A program made the position numbers and the translations under genes. 64,000 bases of DNA from Phycisphaerales bacterium (GTDB lineage Bacteria; Planctomycetota; Phycisphaerae; Phycisphaerales; SM1A02). A model generated the notes under the pieces. The model was not told the DNA's origin. It saw only the letters and a list, made by a program, of their open reading frames with translations, and searched no databases. Location of the stretch: the NCBI GenBank assembly GCA_022447205.1, contig JAKVBQ010000012.1, forward strand, positions 11,108 through 75,107, in the 5' to 3' direction. Position 1 is the first letter of the stretch, and every line of letters starts with the position of its first letter. Of the stretch, positions 51,171 through 60,362 are shown piece after piece.

Positions 51171-52067
51171 ATGAAACCGCTTCAGGATGACTACCAGGTC
51201 CGTTTGTCCAACTTCGAGGGTCCCCTCGACCTCCTGCTCTTCCTGATCCGACGGGCGGAGATCGACATCCACGACATCCCGATCGTGAAGATCACCGGTC
51301 AGTACTTCGAGTACCTCAAGCAGATCGACGAGGTCGACATCGAGCTTGCCGGCGAGTTCCTGGTCATCGCCGCGACCCTCATCGAGATCAAGAGTCGCAC
51401 CCTCAAGCCACCGAAGACCGTCGACGGCGAGGAAGGCCCCGAGGATGTCGGGGAAGGTCTCGAGTCCGCGGACCCGCGCTACGAACTGGTCCAGCAGCTC
51501 CTGGCCTACCAGCGCTACCGCGTCGCCTCCGAACGGCTCGACGAGCATCGATTCGAGCACGCGATGCGCTACAGCGCGAGTGCCCGTCCGACCGACGCGC
51601 CCTCCGACGAGGAGGACGAGGACGACCGCGCACTCGAACTCGACGACGTGCACCTGGGTGACCTGGTCGAGGCGTACCAGCGGATCGTCGAGGCGGTCGA
51701 CTTCGGCAAGATCGGCGAACACGAGGTCGAGTACGACGACACCCCGCTCGCCCTGCACGAACAGGACCTGCTCGATCGGATCGAGCGCGAGCCCTCCGGT
51801 CGCATCACGCTGCAGCGCGTCTTCGTGGGTCGACGCCGGATCGAGATGATCGGCCTCTTCCTCGCGGTGCTCGAACTGGCCCGGAACCAGAAGGTCCGGG
51901 TGGTCCAGGACAAGGTCGACGACGAGATCGCACTCGAGTACGTCCCGGAAAGCGAACGCGAGCTGCCCGAGGAGGGTGAGGACGGTCGTTTCGAGGGCGC
52001 GGCGGCGTCAGACGACGACGTGTCCTCCGCGGGACTCGAGGCGGAACCCGTCGAGACCGAAGACTGA
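51171..52067 (+). CDS. scpA: Segregation and condensation protein A
   Basis: 298 residues; kleisin subunit that bridges SMC dimers. Start YQVRLSNFEGPLDLLLFLIRR, then IPIVKITGQYFEYL and LAGEFLVIAATLIEIKSR are the ScpA N-terminal domain that binds the SMC neck. An acidic linker follows and a winged-helix C-terminus (RIEMIGLFLAVLELARNQKV). The last 45 residues are acidic and poorly conserved. scpB and smc are not in the window. Confidence 0.95.
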   Translation: MKPLQDDYQVRLSNFEGPLDLLLFLIRRAEIDIHDIPIVKITGQYFEYLKQIDEVDIELAGEFLVIAATLIEIKSRTLKPPKTVDGEEGPEDVGEGLESADPRYELVQQLLAYQRYRVASERLDEHRFEHAMRYSASARPTDAPSDEEDEDDRALELDDVHLGDLVEAYQRIVEAVDFGKIGEHEVEYDDTPLALHEQDLLDRIEREPSGRITLQRVFVGRRRIEMIGLFLAVLELARNQKVRVVQDKVDDEIALEYVPESERELPEEGEDGRFEGAAASDDDVSSAGLEAEPVETED

Positions 52068-52116
52068 TTCCAGCGACTCGTTCGGACGACCGGCGGTGCG
52101 GTGCCTGAGGGTGCGG

Positions 52117-52122
52117 TACAGT
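52117..52122 (+). promoter_or_regulatory. -10 box TACAGT for DUF4136 lipoprotein
   Basis: TACAGT predicts a leader of about 20 bases containing CGGAG before the ATG at 52150. Confidence 0.4.
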
Positions 52123-52149
52123 TCGTCATCCTCGTACCGGAGCCATGCC

Positions 52150-52743
52150 ATGCCGATCCTGTCCCGTCTCGTCCTTGCCGTCGCCTGCCTGCTGCCGGCC
52201 GCCTGCAGCGCGGTCCATGTCTCAAGCGACTGGAACCCGAACGTCGACTTTTCGACGCTCGACACCTGGCGCTTCGCGACGCCATCATCCACCCACCCGG
52301 TCGGGGGGGCGGTGAACCAGGACGACTTCGAGAGCGACCGGGTCGCCTATGCGATCAAGCGGAACCTTGCGAGCAAGGGCTTTCGGGAGGTCGAGTCCGG
52401 CATGCCGGCGAGCTTCCTCGTGAGCTACCACCAGGTCGTGAATTCCGAGATGTCGATCGCGAAGCTGAACGACTACGCCGGGTATGGCGACATCGGGATG
52501 GATGCCGGTGCAGGTACCGGCGTTCCGCTGCATTCGGGATACGGCCTGTCCGAGGACCCGTTCGTCAACCACTACATGCAGGACACCCTCTTCATCGACA
52601 TCTCGACCGACGACGGCGGGACGCTCGTCTGGCGGGGGAGCGGTGCCAGCAATCGCGGCCGACCGCGCAGCAGCCGGAACCAGCAGGACTCGGTGGACAA
52701 GCGGGTGGACAAGATCCTCGCCGACTTCCCACCGGCGGGTTGA
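52150..52743 (+). CDS. DUF4136 lipoprotein
   Basis: 197 residues. Signal MPILSRLVLAVACLLPAA ends in the lipobox AAC (Cys19). The mature part matches DUF4136: DWNPNVDFSTLDTWRFA, DRVAYAIKRNLASKGFREV and a C-terminal VDKRVDKILADFPP. The family is a widespread outer-membrane or periplasmic lipoprotein of unknown role. Convergent with the DUF2585 gene. Confidence 0.87.
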   Translation: MPILSRLVLAVACLLPAACSAVHVSSDWNPNVDFSTLDTWRFATPSSTHPVGGAVNQDDFESDRVAYAIKRNLASKGFREVESGMPASFLVSYHQVVNSEMSIAKLNDYAGYGDIGMDAGAGTGVPLHSGYGLSEDPFVNHYMQDTLFIDISTDDGGTLVWRGSGASNRGRPRSSRNQQDSVDKRVDKILADFPPAG

Positions 52744-52752
52744 GGGTCGCTC

Positions 52753-53370
52753 TCAGCCCGCGCCCTGCCAGGTCTTCACGGCCTCGATCGGCCAGACCAG
52801 CATCAGGATGTTGAGGGCGAGGTTGTCCCGGATCATGATCGCCATGAAGACCTCGAAGGCGACCGCGAGCGAGAGCGTCGCGAGTGCCGGCAAGCGGCTT
52901 GCGACGAGGAAGCCCAGGCTCATGAAGACCACGTCGAAGCTCGAGTTCAGGACCGAATCACCGAAGTAGTCCAGGGCGATCGTCGCCTCGCGGTAGCGTT
53001 CGATGATGAAGTCGGTGTTCTCGAGGATCTCCCAGCCGCATTCGACGATCACCGCGAGCATCAGTCGGATTCGGACCGGCCTGAAGAAGCTCACCCAGCG
53101 CGAGAGCAGCCACGCCAGCCAGTAGAAGAGGAAGCCGTGGGTCACGTGACTGAACGTGTACCAGTCGGAGATGTGCTGGGAGTTCTCCGCACTGACCACT
53201 TCGCCATGCCAGAGCTTGATCGTGCCGCAGGTGCAGATCAGCGGCCGGCCCATCAGGAGGAGGATCACGATCGTCGCCCCGAGGATGCCGGCGAGGATCA
53301 GGAGCGTGGTCGCGAGGCCCGGCTCCCGAGGGGCTTTCGTCACGCGTTTCAGCTCGGGAGTCGACTGCAT
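52753..53370 (-). CDS. DUF2585 (UPF0314-like) membrane protein
   Basis: 205 residues with four to five membrane segments and the family sequence ICTCGTIKLWHGEVVSAENS, plus SDWYTFSHVTHGFLFYWLAW and VECGWEILENTDFIIERY. Function is unknown in the family. Its ATG shares one base with the stop of the beta-lactamase-fold gene (TGATG), so it is the last gene of the operon beginning at 55595. Confidence 0.82.
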   Translation of the reverse strand: MQSTPELKRVTKAPREPGLATTLLILAGILGATIVILLLMGRPLICTCGTIKLWHGEVVSAENSQHISDWYTFSHVTHGFLFYWLAWLLSRWVSFFRPVRIRLMLAVIVECGWEILENTDFIIERYREATIALDYFGDSVLNSSFDVVFMSLGFLVASRLPALATLSLAVAFEVFMAIMIRDNLALNILMLVWPIEAVKTWQGAG

Positions 53371-54629
53371 CAGGCGCCTTTCATTGGCTTGATCGAGGCA
53401 TCCATGGCTTGGCGCACCATGCTGCGGATCAACACATGGAGGTAGGCGTCGTTCAGTTTGCTGCAGTCGGTGTTGAAGAGCACCGCCCAGCTGTAGCCAT
53501 CGTGCCGGAGCACCATGATCGTCGAGGTGCTCCCGGTCAGCGCCCCGTTGTGCCATGCATTGCAGGTGTTACCTGTCGGATTCACGAGCCAGCCCCGCGC
53601 ATACCAGGAGGCGGATCGTTCCGGGGTTGGAGGCGCCCACATCTGCTTGATCGAGTCGCGCTTGAGGAGGGGGGATCGGTCGAGGTCACTGAACGCACCG
53701 GCGAACCGTGCAACGTCCGTCGCGGTCGCGATCCAGCCACCGTGGGCGTCCATGACCTCCTGGTCGTGGATGTAGCCCATGGGCACCCTGCGTTCGGGTT
53801 CCTTCCAGGAAGAGACGGTGCGTTCCTTCTGGTCGTGGTAGACCACCTCGTCTTCGAGTCGCTCTTCCGGGAATGACCGACCGATCGCCATCGAGGTGAT
53901 CCCGATCGGCTCCAGAACGCGCTCGCGCACCGCCGCTTCGTAGCTCTTGCCGGTGACCTGTTCGATCACCCGGCCGAGCAGGCAGTAGCCGAAGTTCGAG
54001 TAGGCGTATTTCGTCCCGGGGTCGAAGTCGAGCGGCTGGTCGATCATGTAGCGGATGACCTCCTCGGGAGTCGGTGCCTGCTCGAGTTCCAGGGCCTTGC
54101 TGATCCGGCTTTGCATGAACATCGGGTCCTGGCTGACATTGCGATCCCAGCCCGCCCGGTGGGTGAGCAGGTGCTCGATGGTGATCGCACGCAATCGAGG
54201 GTCCCGGCCGTCGGAGCGGATCTCGACCCCGAGACCGATCAGGTTGAAGGGATTGTCACTCAGCGAGAGCTTTCCCTGCTCGACCAGCTGCATGATCGCG
54301 ACCGCCGTGATCGGCTTCGAGATGCTCGCGATCCTGAATCGAGAGGCGGGGGTGACCGGGGTGCTGGCGGCGACGTCGGCCAGACCGTAGCCGCCCTCGT
54401 GGAGCACACGGCCGTCCTTCATGATCGCGATTGCCGCACCCGGCACGCCGTGCTCCTGCACGAAGGCCTTCATCATTCGGTCGACCGGTGTGAAGTCGTC
54501 GGTGGTGGTTCCCTGGCTGCCATCAGGTTGATGATCGGAAGCGACGACCTGTGGAACGAGCAGGGCGATCACCGCGAGGAACAGACTGGCCGTGAACGCC
54601 TGGGATCTTGAAGAGCGTGACGTCATCAT
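53370..54629 (-). CDS. Serine hydrolase, class C beta-lactamase fold
   Basis: 419 residues with a signal peptide (MMTSRSSRSQAFTASLFLAV, ending near VVAS). The serine active site is RIASISKPITA (SxxK), the second motif YSNFGYCLLG (YxN) and the third HNGALTG (HxG). It may be an esterase, D-aminopeptidase or PBP-like enzyme rather than a beta-lactamase. The start is placed at 54629 because GGAGA is four to five bases upstream, shortening the open frame by eight residues. Confidence 0.87.
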   Translation of the reverse strand: MMTSRSSRSQAFTASLFLAVIALLVPQVVASDHQPDGSQGTTTDDFTPVDRMMKAFVQEHGVPGAAIAIMKDGRVLHEGGYGLADVAASTPVTPASRFRIASISKPITAVAIMQLVEQGKLSLSDNPFNLIGLGVEIRSDGRDPRLRAITIEHLLTHRAGWDRNVSQDPMFMQSRISKALELEQAPTPEEVIRYMIDQPLDFDPGTKYAYSNFGYCLLGRVIEQVTGKSYEAAVRERVLEPIGITSMAIGRSFPEERLEDEVVYHDQKERTVSSWKEPERRVPMGYIHDQEVMDAHGGWIATATDVARFAGAFSDLDRSPLLKRDSIKQMWAPPTPERSASWYARGWLVNPTGNTCNAWHNGALTGSTSTIMVLRHDGYSWAVLFNTDCSKLNDAYLHVLIRSMVRQAMDASIKPMKGA

Positions 54630-54659
54630 CGGGTCTCCATCCATTGTCTTCATGTCGAA

Positions 54660-55595
54660 TCAGCCTTGCGGCGCGTAGATCATAACGATGCCGACCGCCA
54701 CCGCGAGCAGCACGACCGAGAGCGCGCCCATCCCGAGGAGTGCAGCACTCGAGGGCCGGTTCGGGGCCATGGCGGCCATGTCATGGCCGCCATGTTCGTC
54801 GCCGCCATGCTGCATTCCGGCATGGCCGGCGTGCATGTCATGACCGGCATGTTGCTCATGGCCGGCGTGCATGTCGTGCCCGGCGTGTTCGCCGCCGTTC
54901 ATGTCGGCCATGTCGGCCATGCCGGTCATCGCGTCATCCTGCTTCTTCGGTCGGACCGTCATCATGCCGTGCTTGAGGTGTCGCGTGACCAGCCACCAGT
55001 TCATCGGATAGGCGCAGAGGAACCCGGCGACCAGCGCGATCGACATGATGAACCAGAAGGCCGGACTCGACGGAGCGCCGGCACCCTCCACCGCCGGCAT
55101 CCAGAACTTCGAGACGATCAGCATGCCGACCATCAGGATGTTCATCGAGAAGAACTCGGGGATGAACGTCATGCGCAGTGACTTCAGGTAGTCGCCACCC
55201 GCCATGTCGCGCATCGCGAACGCCTGGAAGAAGAGCCAGCCGAACCCGAAGCCGAGGCCGTACTCGAGTGCGATGTCGACCGCCATGCCGAGATCCAGCA
55301 TGCTGCCGATCGCGGCACCGACCACGATGCCGAGGCCGTCCCCGGCCGCGCAGTGCATCGTCGAGCCGAGCACCTGGCGCCAGCGCGCCGAGACGTATGC
55401 CTCGTGCGTGCCCGGCAGCGGCTCACGGCAGCCGAGCACGTAGAAGAACGCACCCAGCGGACCCGCGAAACAGGTGAGGATCACGAAGCCCCACTTCATC
55501 ACGGTGGCCTCCGGAGTGGTGAGGATGTCGATCGCGACGTAGGCGACGGACAGACCGGTGAGGATGAACCAGAGCAGCATCACACCATCGAGCAT
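54660..55595 (-). CDS. DUF4396 membrane protein with His-rich loop
   Basis: 311 residues with about six membrane segments matching DUF4396 (GPLGAFFYVLGCREPLPG, FGWLFFQAFAMRDMAGGDY, SLRMTFIPEFFSMN). Between the last segments is a loop of about 45 residues with repeated HAGHDMHAGHEQHAGHDM and related units, which may bind metal ions. ATG at 55595 has GGGAG seven bases upstream. First gene of an operon with the serine hydrolase and DUF2585. Confidence 0.82.
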   Translation of the reverse strand: MLDGVMLLWFILTGLSVAYVAIDILTTPEATVMKWGFVILTCFAGPLGAFFYVLGCREPLPGTHEAYVSARWRQVLGSTMHCAAGDGLGIVVGAAIGSMLDLGMAVDIALEYGLGFGFGWLFFQAFAMRDMAGGDYLKSLRMTFIPEFFSMNILMVGMLIVSKFWMPAVEGAGAPSSPAFWFIMSIALVAGFLCAYPMNWWLVTRHLKHGMMTVRPKKQDDAMTGMADMADMNGGEHAGHDMHAGHEQHAGHDMHAGHAGMQHGGDEHGGHDMAAMAPNRPSSAALLGMGALSVVLLAVAVGIVMIYAPQG

Positions 55596-55628
55596 GTCGC
55601 ATCTCCCTTGCATGCAGGCGTCGGAGTC

Positions 55629-55634
55629 ATGCTA
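55629..55634 (-). promoter_or_regulatory. -10 box TAGCAT for DUF4396 operon
   Basis: TAGCAT on the minus strand predicts a leader of about 27 bases before the ATG at 55595. Confidence 0.45.
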
Positions 55635-55649
55635 GCCGGTTCGGGTTGA

Positions 55650-57539
55650 TCACACCACGCCGATGCCGATGTCCCGGCCGCCGCCATGCATGGCGGACCA
55701 CTGGTCGAGCGCCTCGAGGAAGCGGGGGCCGTAGCTGCGTCGTTTCTTCTCGCCCACGCCCTTGATGAAGCCGAGCGTGGCCATGTCCGCGGGCCGGTGC
55801 CGGGCCAGGGCGCGCAGGGTGGTGTCGGGGAAGACGACGTAGGGCGGTTTCCCGATCTCATCCGCGATCTCCCGGCGCAGCGTGCGCAGCGCCTCGAAGA
55901 GGCCGCGCTCGACGCCATCCCAGGAGGCGTCCTCCGCCGCGCTCGTGCTTCGGGTCTTCTTGATCCGGGGCTGGAGGAGCGAGACTTCGACTTCACCACG
56001 AAGGAGCGTCGGTGACTGCTCATTCAACTGGACCACCGGACGATCACCCGGGGTGCGTGACAACCAGCCCTGTTCGATCAGCTGGTGGATCAGGTTCGAT
56101 ACCGCGCTCTTCGTCAGGTCGGCAAGGAGGCCGTGGGTCGAGAGTTCGTCGTGACGGAGTCGTCGGATCGTGTCGGTGTCCGCGCCGCAGAGGACGTCCG
56201 CCACGTGCTGGACCCCGAAGCGGCTCTCCACCCGGGCCACGCAGGAGAGCACCTTGCGTGCGACGGTGGTGGAGTCCTCGAGGAGATCGACTTCGCCGAG
56301 GCACACATCACAGGACCCGCAGTTCTCCTGTTCGTACGTCTCGCCGAAGTACTCGACGATCGAGCGGTGCCGGCAGATCGCATTGGTCGCGAGGGCGTTC
56401 ATGTCGGCGAGGAGCTGTTCCTGGGATTCGAATCCCGCCCGCAGCGACTCCGGGTCGTCGGTCTCCGCCATCGCCTCGTTGAAGGATCGCTCCGCCAGGC
56501 CGCGCCAGCGTTCGACGTCGGCATAGGAATGCAGCAGCACGCACTCCGCGGGGTCGCCGTCGCGGCCGGCGCGTCCGGTCTCCTGCTGGTAGTGCTCGAT
56601 CGAGCGGGGCATCGAGGCATGGATCACCGTGCGCACGTTACTGCGGTCGATCCCCATTCCGAAGGCGACGGTGGCGACCACCACGTCGAGTCGCTCCCGG
56701 GCGAACTGTTCGTGCACGCGATCCCGCTGGTCCCGGGTGAGGCCCGCGTGGTAGAACGCCGCGTTCACGCCGTCCTTCCGCAGGGCGTCCGCGATCTGTT
56801 CGGTGTCGCGACGACTGAGTGCGTAGATGATCGCGGCCTCGCCGGCGTGGCGATTCACCTCTTCGAGGATCTGCTTGCGCCGGTTCTCCCGAGGTCGGAT
56901 GCGGTAGGTCAGGTTGGGTCGGTCGAACGAACCGACCATGACCTCCGGTTCCCGCAGGTTCAACTGCTGCAGGATGTCCTCGCGAACCCGGGGGGTCGCG
57001 GTCGCGGTGCAGGCATGGATCGAGACGCCCGGGATGAGGTCGCGCAGGCCGGCCAGTTGTCGGTATTCGGGGCGGAAGTCATGGCCCCACTGGCTGATGC
57101 AGTGTGCCTCGTCGATCGCGACCGCTCGGACGCCGATCGTGCGCAGGAAGTTCGGGAGGGCGCTGCCGAGGAGCATTTCGGGGGAGAGGAAGAGCAGTCG
57201 ATACGCACCCGCCTCGAGTTCGTCCCGGATCGCGCCGCGTTCGGCATGCGTGAGGCTGCCGTCGAAGGCGACCGCGGGGATCCCCGCTTCGCGCAGCCCG
57301 TCGACCTGGTCCTTCATGAGGGCGACGAGGGGGCTGACCACCACGTCGAGGCTGTTCGCGACGAGCGCGGGCAGCTGGTAGGTGAGGCTCTTGCCGCCGC
57401 CGGTCGGCATGACCAGCAACGAGTCCCGGCCCGCGAGGTTGGCGGCGATCGCCTCGCCCTGGAGGGGGCGAAGTCGGTCGAAGCCCCAGTAGCGGGCGAG
57501 GGCTTCGGCGACGGCCGGGTTGTCGATCGTGACGTCCAT
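55650..57539 (-). CDS. recQ: ATP-dependent DNA helicase RecQ
   Basis: 629 residues. Walker A is MPTGGGKSLT (44-51), motif II DEAHCISQWGHDFRPEY, motif VI QETGRAGRDG. A zinc-binding site (CRHRS and CGSCDVC) is followed by an RQC winged helix and an HRDC domain (residues about 530-620). All helicase motifs are intact. The ATG at 57539 has AGGAG upstream and TACCAT at 57571; the open frame continues to 58490 but that extension is antisense to the dehydrogenase gene. Confidence 0.95.
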   Translation of the reverse strand: MDVTIDNPAVAEALARYWGFDRLRPLQGEAIAANLAGRDSLLVMPTGGGKSLTYQLPALVANSLDVVVSPLVALMKDQVDGLREAGIPAVAFDGSLTHAERGAIRDELEAGAYRLLFLSPEMLLGSALPNFLRTIGVRAVAIDEAHCISQWGHDFRPEYRQLAGLRDLIPGVSIHACTATATPRVREDILQQLNLREPEVMVGSFDRPNLTYRIRPRENRRKQILEEVNRHAGEAAIIYALSRRDTEQIADALRKDGVNAAFYHAGLTRDQRDRVHEQFARERLDVVVATVAFGMGIDRSNVRTVIHASMPRSIEHYQQETGRAGRDGDPAECVLLHSYADVERWRGLAERSFNEAMAETDDPESLRAGFESQEQLLADMNALATNAICRHRSIVEYFGETYEQENCGSCDVCLGEVDLLEDSTTVARKVLSCVARVESRFGVQHVADVLCGADTDTIRRLRHDELSTHGLLADLTKSAVSNLIHQLIEQGWLSRTPGDRPVVQLNEQSPTLLRGEVEVSLLQPRIKKTRSTSAAEDASWDGVERGLFEALRTLRREIADEIGKPPYVVFPDTTLRALARHRPADMATLGFIKGVGEKKRRSYGPRFLEALDQWSAMHGGGRDIGIGVV

Positions 57540-57565
57540 GTCCGGGAACGGCTCCTTGCCCCCCG

Positions 57566-57571
57566 ATGGTA
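57566..57571 (-). promoter_or_regulatory. -10 box TACCAT for recQ
   Basis: TACCAT on the minus strand predicts a start near 57559 and a 20-base leader with AGGAG. Confidence 0.45.
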
Positions 57572-57635
57572 GCGCGGCACGGGGGGCTGGAGGAACTCTC
57601 CACGGTTCCGAGTGCACATCGGCACGCTGGTGTCG

Positions 57636-57641
57636 TACGAT
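57636..57641 (+). promoter_or_regulatory. -10 box TACGAT, leaderless geometry
   Basis: TACGAT is followed by six bases and the ATG at 57648. Confidence 0.55.
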
Positions 57642-57647
57642 GGCGGG

Positions 57648-59027
57648 ATGACCACCATCGACACCACGACCAACGAACTTGTCTCCGTCAACCCCGCCAC
57701 CAACGAGCCGGCCGGCAGCGTCCCGATCACCCCGGTCGACGCGATCCCGACGATCGTCGGTCGCGCCGCGATCGCCCAGAAGGCCTGGGCCGCGAAGACG
57801 ATCGAGGAGCGCGCGGAGATCCTGCGCCCGATCGGCCCGAAGCTCCTCGAGGCAGCGGAACGCGTGGGCACCATCCTGACCCGCGAGATGGGGAAGCCCC
57901 TCGCCGAAGGGATCGGTGAAGTCACCTACGCCGCGAAGGGCTGGACCACGGAGATCGACGAGATCGTCGCGGCGCTCGAGCCGACGGTCCTCGAGGACGA
58001 CAACCGACGAACCAACCTCTACCACGACCCGCTCGGCGTCTGTGGTGCGATCACGCCGTGGAACTTCCCGGTCCTCATGCCGCACCAGGCGATCCTCCCG
58101 GGTCTCCTCGCCGGCAACACCGTGGTCCTGAAGCCCTCGGAGGAAACCCCGCTCTGTGCGCAGGCCTACTGCGACGTGATCAACGAACATCTCCCGCCGG
58201 ATCTCCTCCAGGTGATCCACGGCGACGAGAAGCAGGGGAAGGCCCTCGTCCAGAGCGACGTCGACCTCATCGTCTTCACCGGCAGCAAGGCCGCGGGCGA
58301 GCACATCCTCGGTTCCGCGAGCAACGGCCTGAAGCGCGTGATCCTCGAGCTCGGCGGCAAGGACCCGATGGTCGTCCTGAAGGACGCCGACATCGACGCC
58401 GCGGTCGAGTTCGGGGTGCGCAACGCGTTCCGAAACGCCGGTCAGGTCTGCGTCTCCACCGAGCGCATCTACGTCGACGACGCGATCCACGACGAGTTCG
58501 TCGAGCGCTTCATCGCGAAGACCGCGGAGCTCCAGCAGGGTGACGGCATGACGGAAGGCGTCAACATCGGCCCGATGATCTCCGCCAACCAGAAGTCACT
58601 GGTCGTCGACCAGCTGAACGAGGCGATCGCCGACGGCGCGCAGGTCGTCCACGGCGGTGGCGAGATGGACGGCAACTTCGTCCCGCTCACGATCCTCACC
58701 GGCCTGAGCCACGACATGCGGATCATGAACGACGAGACGTTCGGTCCGATCGCCTGCATCCAGAAGACCACCAGTGACGACGAGGCGATCCGCCTCGCGA
58801 ACGACACCCCGTACGGTCTCGGTGCCTGCGTCTTCGGCGAGGTCGAGCACGCGACCCAGGTCGCGCGGCACATCGAGGCGGGCATGGTCGGCGTCAACTC
58901 CGGCTGCGGCGGCGCGACGGGTTCACCGTGGGTCGGTGCCAAGCACTCCGGCTACGGCTTCCACTCCGGCCCGCTCGGTCACCGGCAGTTCTGCCAGGTG
59001 CGCACGGTGTCCGTCCCGAAGGGCTGA
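57648..59027 (+). CDS. NAD(P)-dependent aldehyde dehydrogenase (SSADH-like)
   Basis: 459 residues. NAD-binding [20 protein letters not shown], catalytic Cys in [16 protein letters not shown] and Glu in [14 protein letters not shown]. Blocks such as [15 protein letters not shown] and [11 protein letters not shown] place it near succinate-semialdehyde dehydrogenases, but the aldehyde is not certain. The GC-rich codon use is stronger here (many GAG/GTC/CTC) than in neighbours. Convergent with the unknown gene at 59089. Confidence 0.93.
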   Translation: MTTIDTTTNELVSVNPATNEPAGSVPITPVDAIPTIVGRAAIAQKAWAAKTIEERAEILRPIGPKLLEAAERVGTILTREMGKPLAEGIGEVTYAAKGWTTEIDEIVAALEPTVLEDDNRRTNLYHDPLGVCGAITPWNFPVLMPHQAILPGLLAGNTVVLKPSEETPLCAQAYCDVINEHLPPDLLQVIHGDEKQGKALVQSDVDLIVFTGSKAAGEHILGSASNGLKRVILELGGKDPMVVLKDADIDAAVEFGVRNAFRNAGQVCVSTERIYVDDAIHDEFVERFIAKTAELQQGDGMTEGVNIGPMISANQKSLVVDQLNEAIADGAQVVHGGGEMDGNFVPLTILTGLSHDMRIMNDETFGPIACIQKTTSDDEAIRLANDTPYGLGACVFGEVEHATQVARHIEAGMVGVNSGCGGATGSPWVGAKHSGYGFHSGPLGHRQFCQVRTVSVPKG

Positions 59028-59088
59028 GCCCCGGGTCTCGTTGCATCTTCCCGAGAGTGGTCTTCACGCATCATCGGGGCTGCAGGGC

Positions 59089-60036
59089 TCAGTGGGCCTG
59101 TCGCGCTTCACCGTCCTGGTCGGTGTCCAAGTGCCATGCACGTGCGCCGTGAAAGGGAAGCGGGTCCGGCGGCTGGGAGGCCGTGAATGCGTCCAGCAGG
59201 CTCATCGGCTTGAAGGCCGGGAACCGCATCTGCATGTCGGAGCGGACGGGATCGGGGAAGAAGACGTCCGCCGTCTTGATGTTCAGCCATTCCTCACGTT
59301 CGGAAAGCACCGTGCTGTCGGTCACCGTGTACTCGTACCCCGATTCGGCTGCTGTTGTGAGGATCTCGAGGTACTCAACGGGGGTTCGGCCATCGGTCGG
59401 AGTCGGCGCATCCGGTACATGCTCCTCGACCACCGTGAGTTCGAGTTCCGGGAGTGGGACCTGACAGCGCCGGAGCACGAGCCTGAGCTGGGACATCAGC
59501 CTCGTCGCGCTCGTCGCCATCTCGAAGCTGGCTCCGCTGAAGAGGCGGATCGGCATTCCGGTGTGCACCACTACGTCGAGCGGTGTCGACTCGTGCGGGA
59601 TGAAGAGGATCGCGCCGGCAAAGGATGACGCCCAGTCGAGGAGCCGCAGCGGATCGTTCGAGGCGTCGGCAGGTGCGACTCGACGCTCGCCGCTGCGATC
59701 GAAGATCGACACCCAGGTGCGGTCCTTGCCGAGCAGGCTGATCAGGACCACCGGGTCATGGGTCTGTGCCAGCCGCCGTGCATGGCGCTCGATCCAGAAG
59801 GATCGGGTTCGGGGGACGGTGGCCCAGAGCAGCGTCTCGACACGTGGCCCATTCGCGCCGGATTCGTCCGTGCCGATCGCGGTCAGGATCGGTGGCAGCG
59901 GTGGAACGAGATCCGGGTGAGGCAGGGGGCGCACGCGTGACGCCGGATCGGGTGTCTCGTTGTGGACGGTGATCGCCTCGTCACCCACGGTGGGCGTGTC
60001 TTCGTCCAGTTCATCCGTGTCGGTCTTGGTGCACAT
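59089..60036 (-). CDS. Uncharacterised 315-residue protein
   Basis: No family is recognised. The N-terminal 45 residues are acidic and Pro-rich (DTPTVGDEAITVHNETPDP); the rest is globular with strands such as VETLLWATVPRTRSFWIERH and ILFIPHESTPLDVVVHTGM. No membrane segment or signal is evident, so it is probably cytosolic. It has a full AGGAGG six bases before its ATG, a 36-base leader and a consensus TATAAT box, the strongest promoter seen in the window. Divergent from a 24-residue ORF. Confidence 0.6.
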   Translation of the reverse strand: MCTKTDTDELDEDTPTVGDEAITVHNETPDPASRVRPLPHPDLVPPLPPILTAIGTDESGANGPRVETLLWATVPRTRSFWIERHARRLAQTHDPVVLISLLGKDRTWVSIFDRSGERRVAPADASNDPLRLLDWASSFAGAILFIPHESTPLDVVVHTGMPIRLFSGASFEMATSATRLMSQLRLVLRRCQVPLPELELTVVEEHVPDAPTPTDGRTPVEYLEILTTAAESGYEYTVTDSTVLSEREEWLNIKTADVFFPDPVRSDMQMRFPAFKPMSLLDAFTASQPPDPLPFHGARAWHLDTDQDGEARQAH

Positions 60037-60078
60037 CGTGCTCCTCCTGCGAGTCCGTTCGAGGGGTGGAACAGCATC

Positions 60079-60142
60079 ATTATAGCCGGAATCATGCGAT
60101 GCTTTTTCTCCACGATTGCTCCACGATCCGGTGCGCTAGAGT
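60079..60142. promoter_or_regulatory. Divergent promoter with tandem 9-bp direct repeats
   Basis: TATAAT (minus, 60084-60079) serves the gene at 60036; TAGAGT (plus, 60137-60142), six bases before an ATG, serves the small ORF. Between them CTCCACGAT occurs twice, at 60108-60116 and 60119-60127, with an 11-base period, about one helical turn, upstream of the expected -35 of the minus promoter. Confidence 0.5.
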
Positions 60143-60148
60143 GTTCCC

Positions 60149-60223
60149 ATGCAGGAAACGAACGTACAGGACGTTCCTCCGATCGAGCCGCCCCCACCGG
60201 ATGAACTGCCGCCGGGTTCGTGA
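60149..60223 (+). CDS. 24-residue Pro/Glu-rich small ORF
   Basis: The ORF reads MQETNVQDVPPIEPPPPDEL then PPGS, with TGA at 60221. It has a leaderless-type TAGAGT box exactly six bases before ATG. It is acidic, has eight prolines and no membrane helix. It could be a peptide, a leader of downstream genes or a fortuitous ORF; no gene follows closely on the same strand before aat at 60672. Confidence 0.35.
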   Translation: MQETNVQDVPPIEPPPPDELPPGS

Positions 60224-60362
60224 CAACGTCCTCTCCGGGGTCGGCCTGCTTCGACGTTGAGTCCCCGTTCCACCCATGGTCCGGGATCCCTCTCTCCGGT
60301 CGGGATCTTCATCCGCCGGTCCCTCGGTCGACATGGCTCATCCCCGACCGTCGTTCTCGAAT

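Noticed and set aside
57540-58490. Upstream extension of the recQ frame
   Set aside because: Antisense to the aldehyde dehydrogenase gene; RecQ homology begins at the ATG at 57539.
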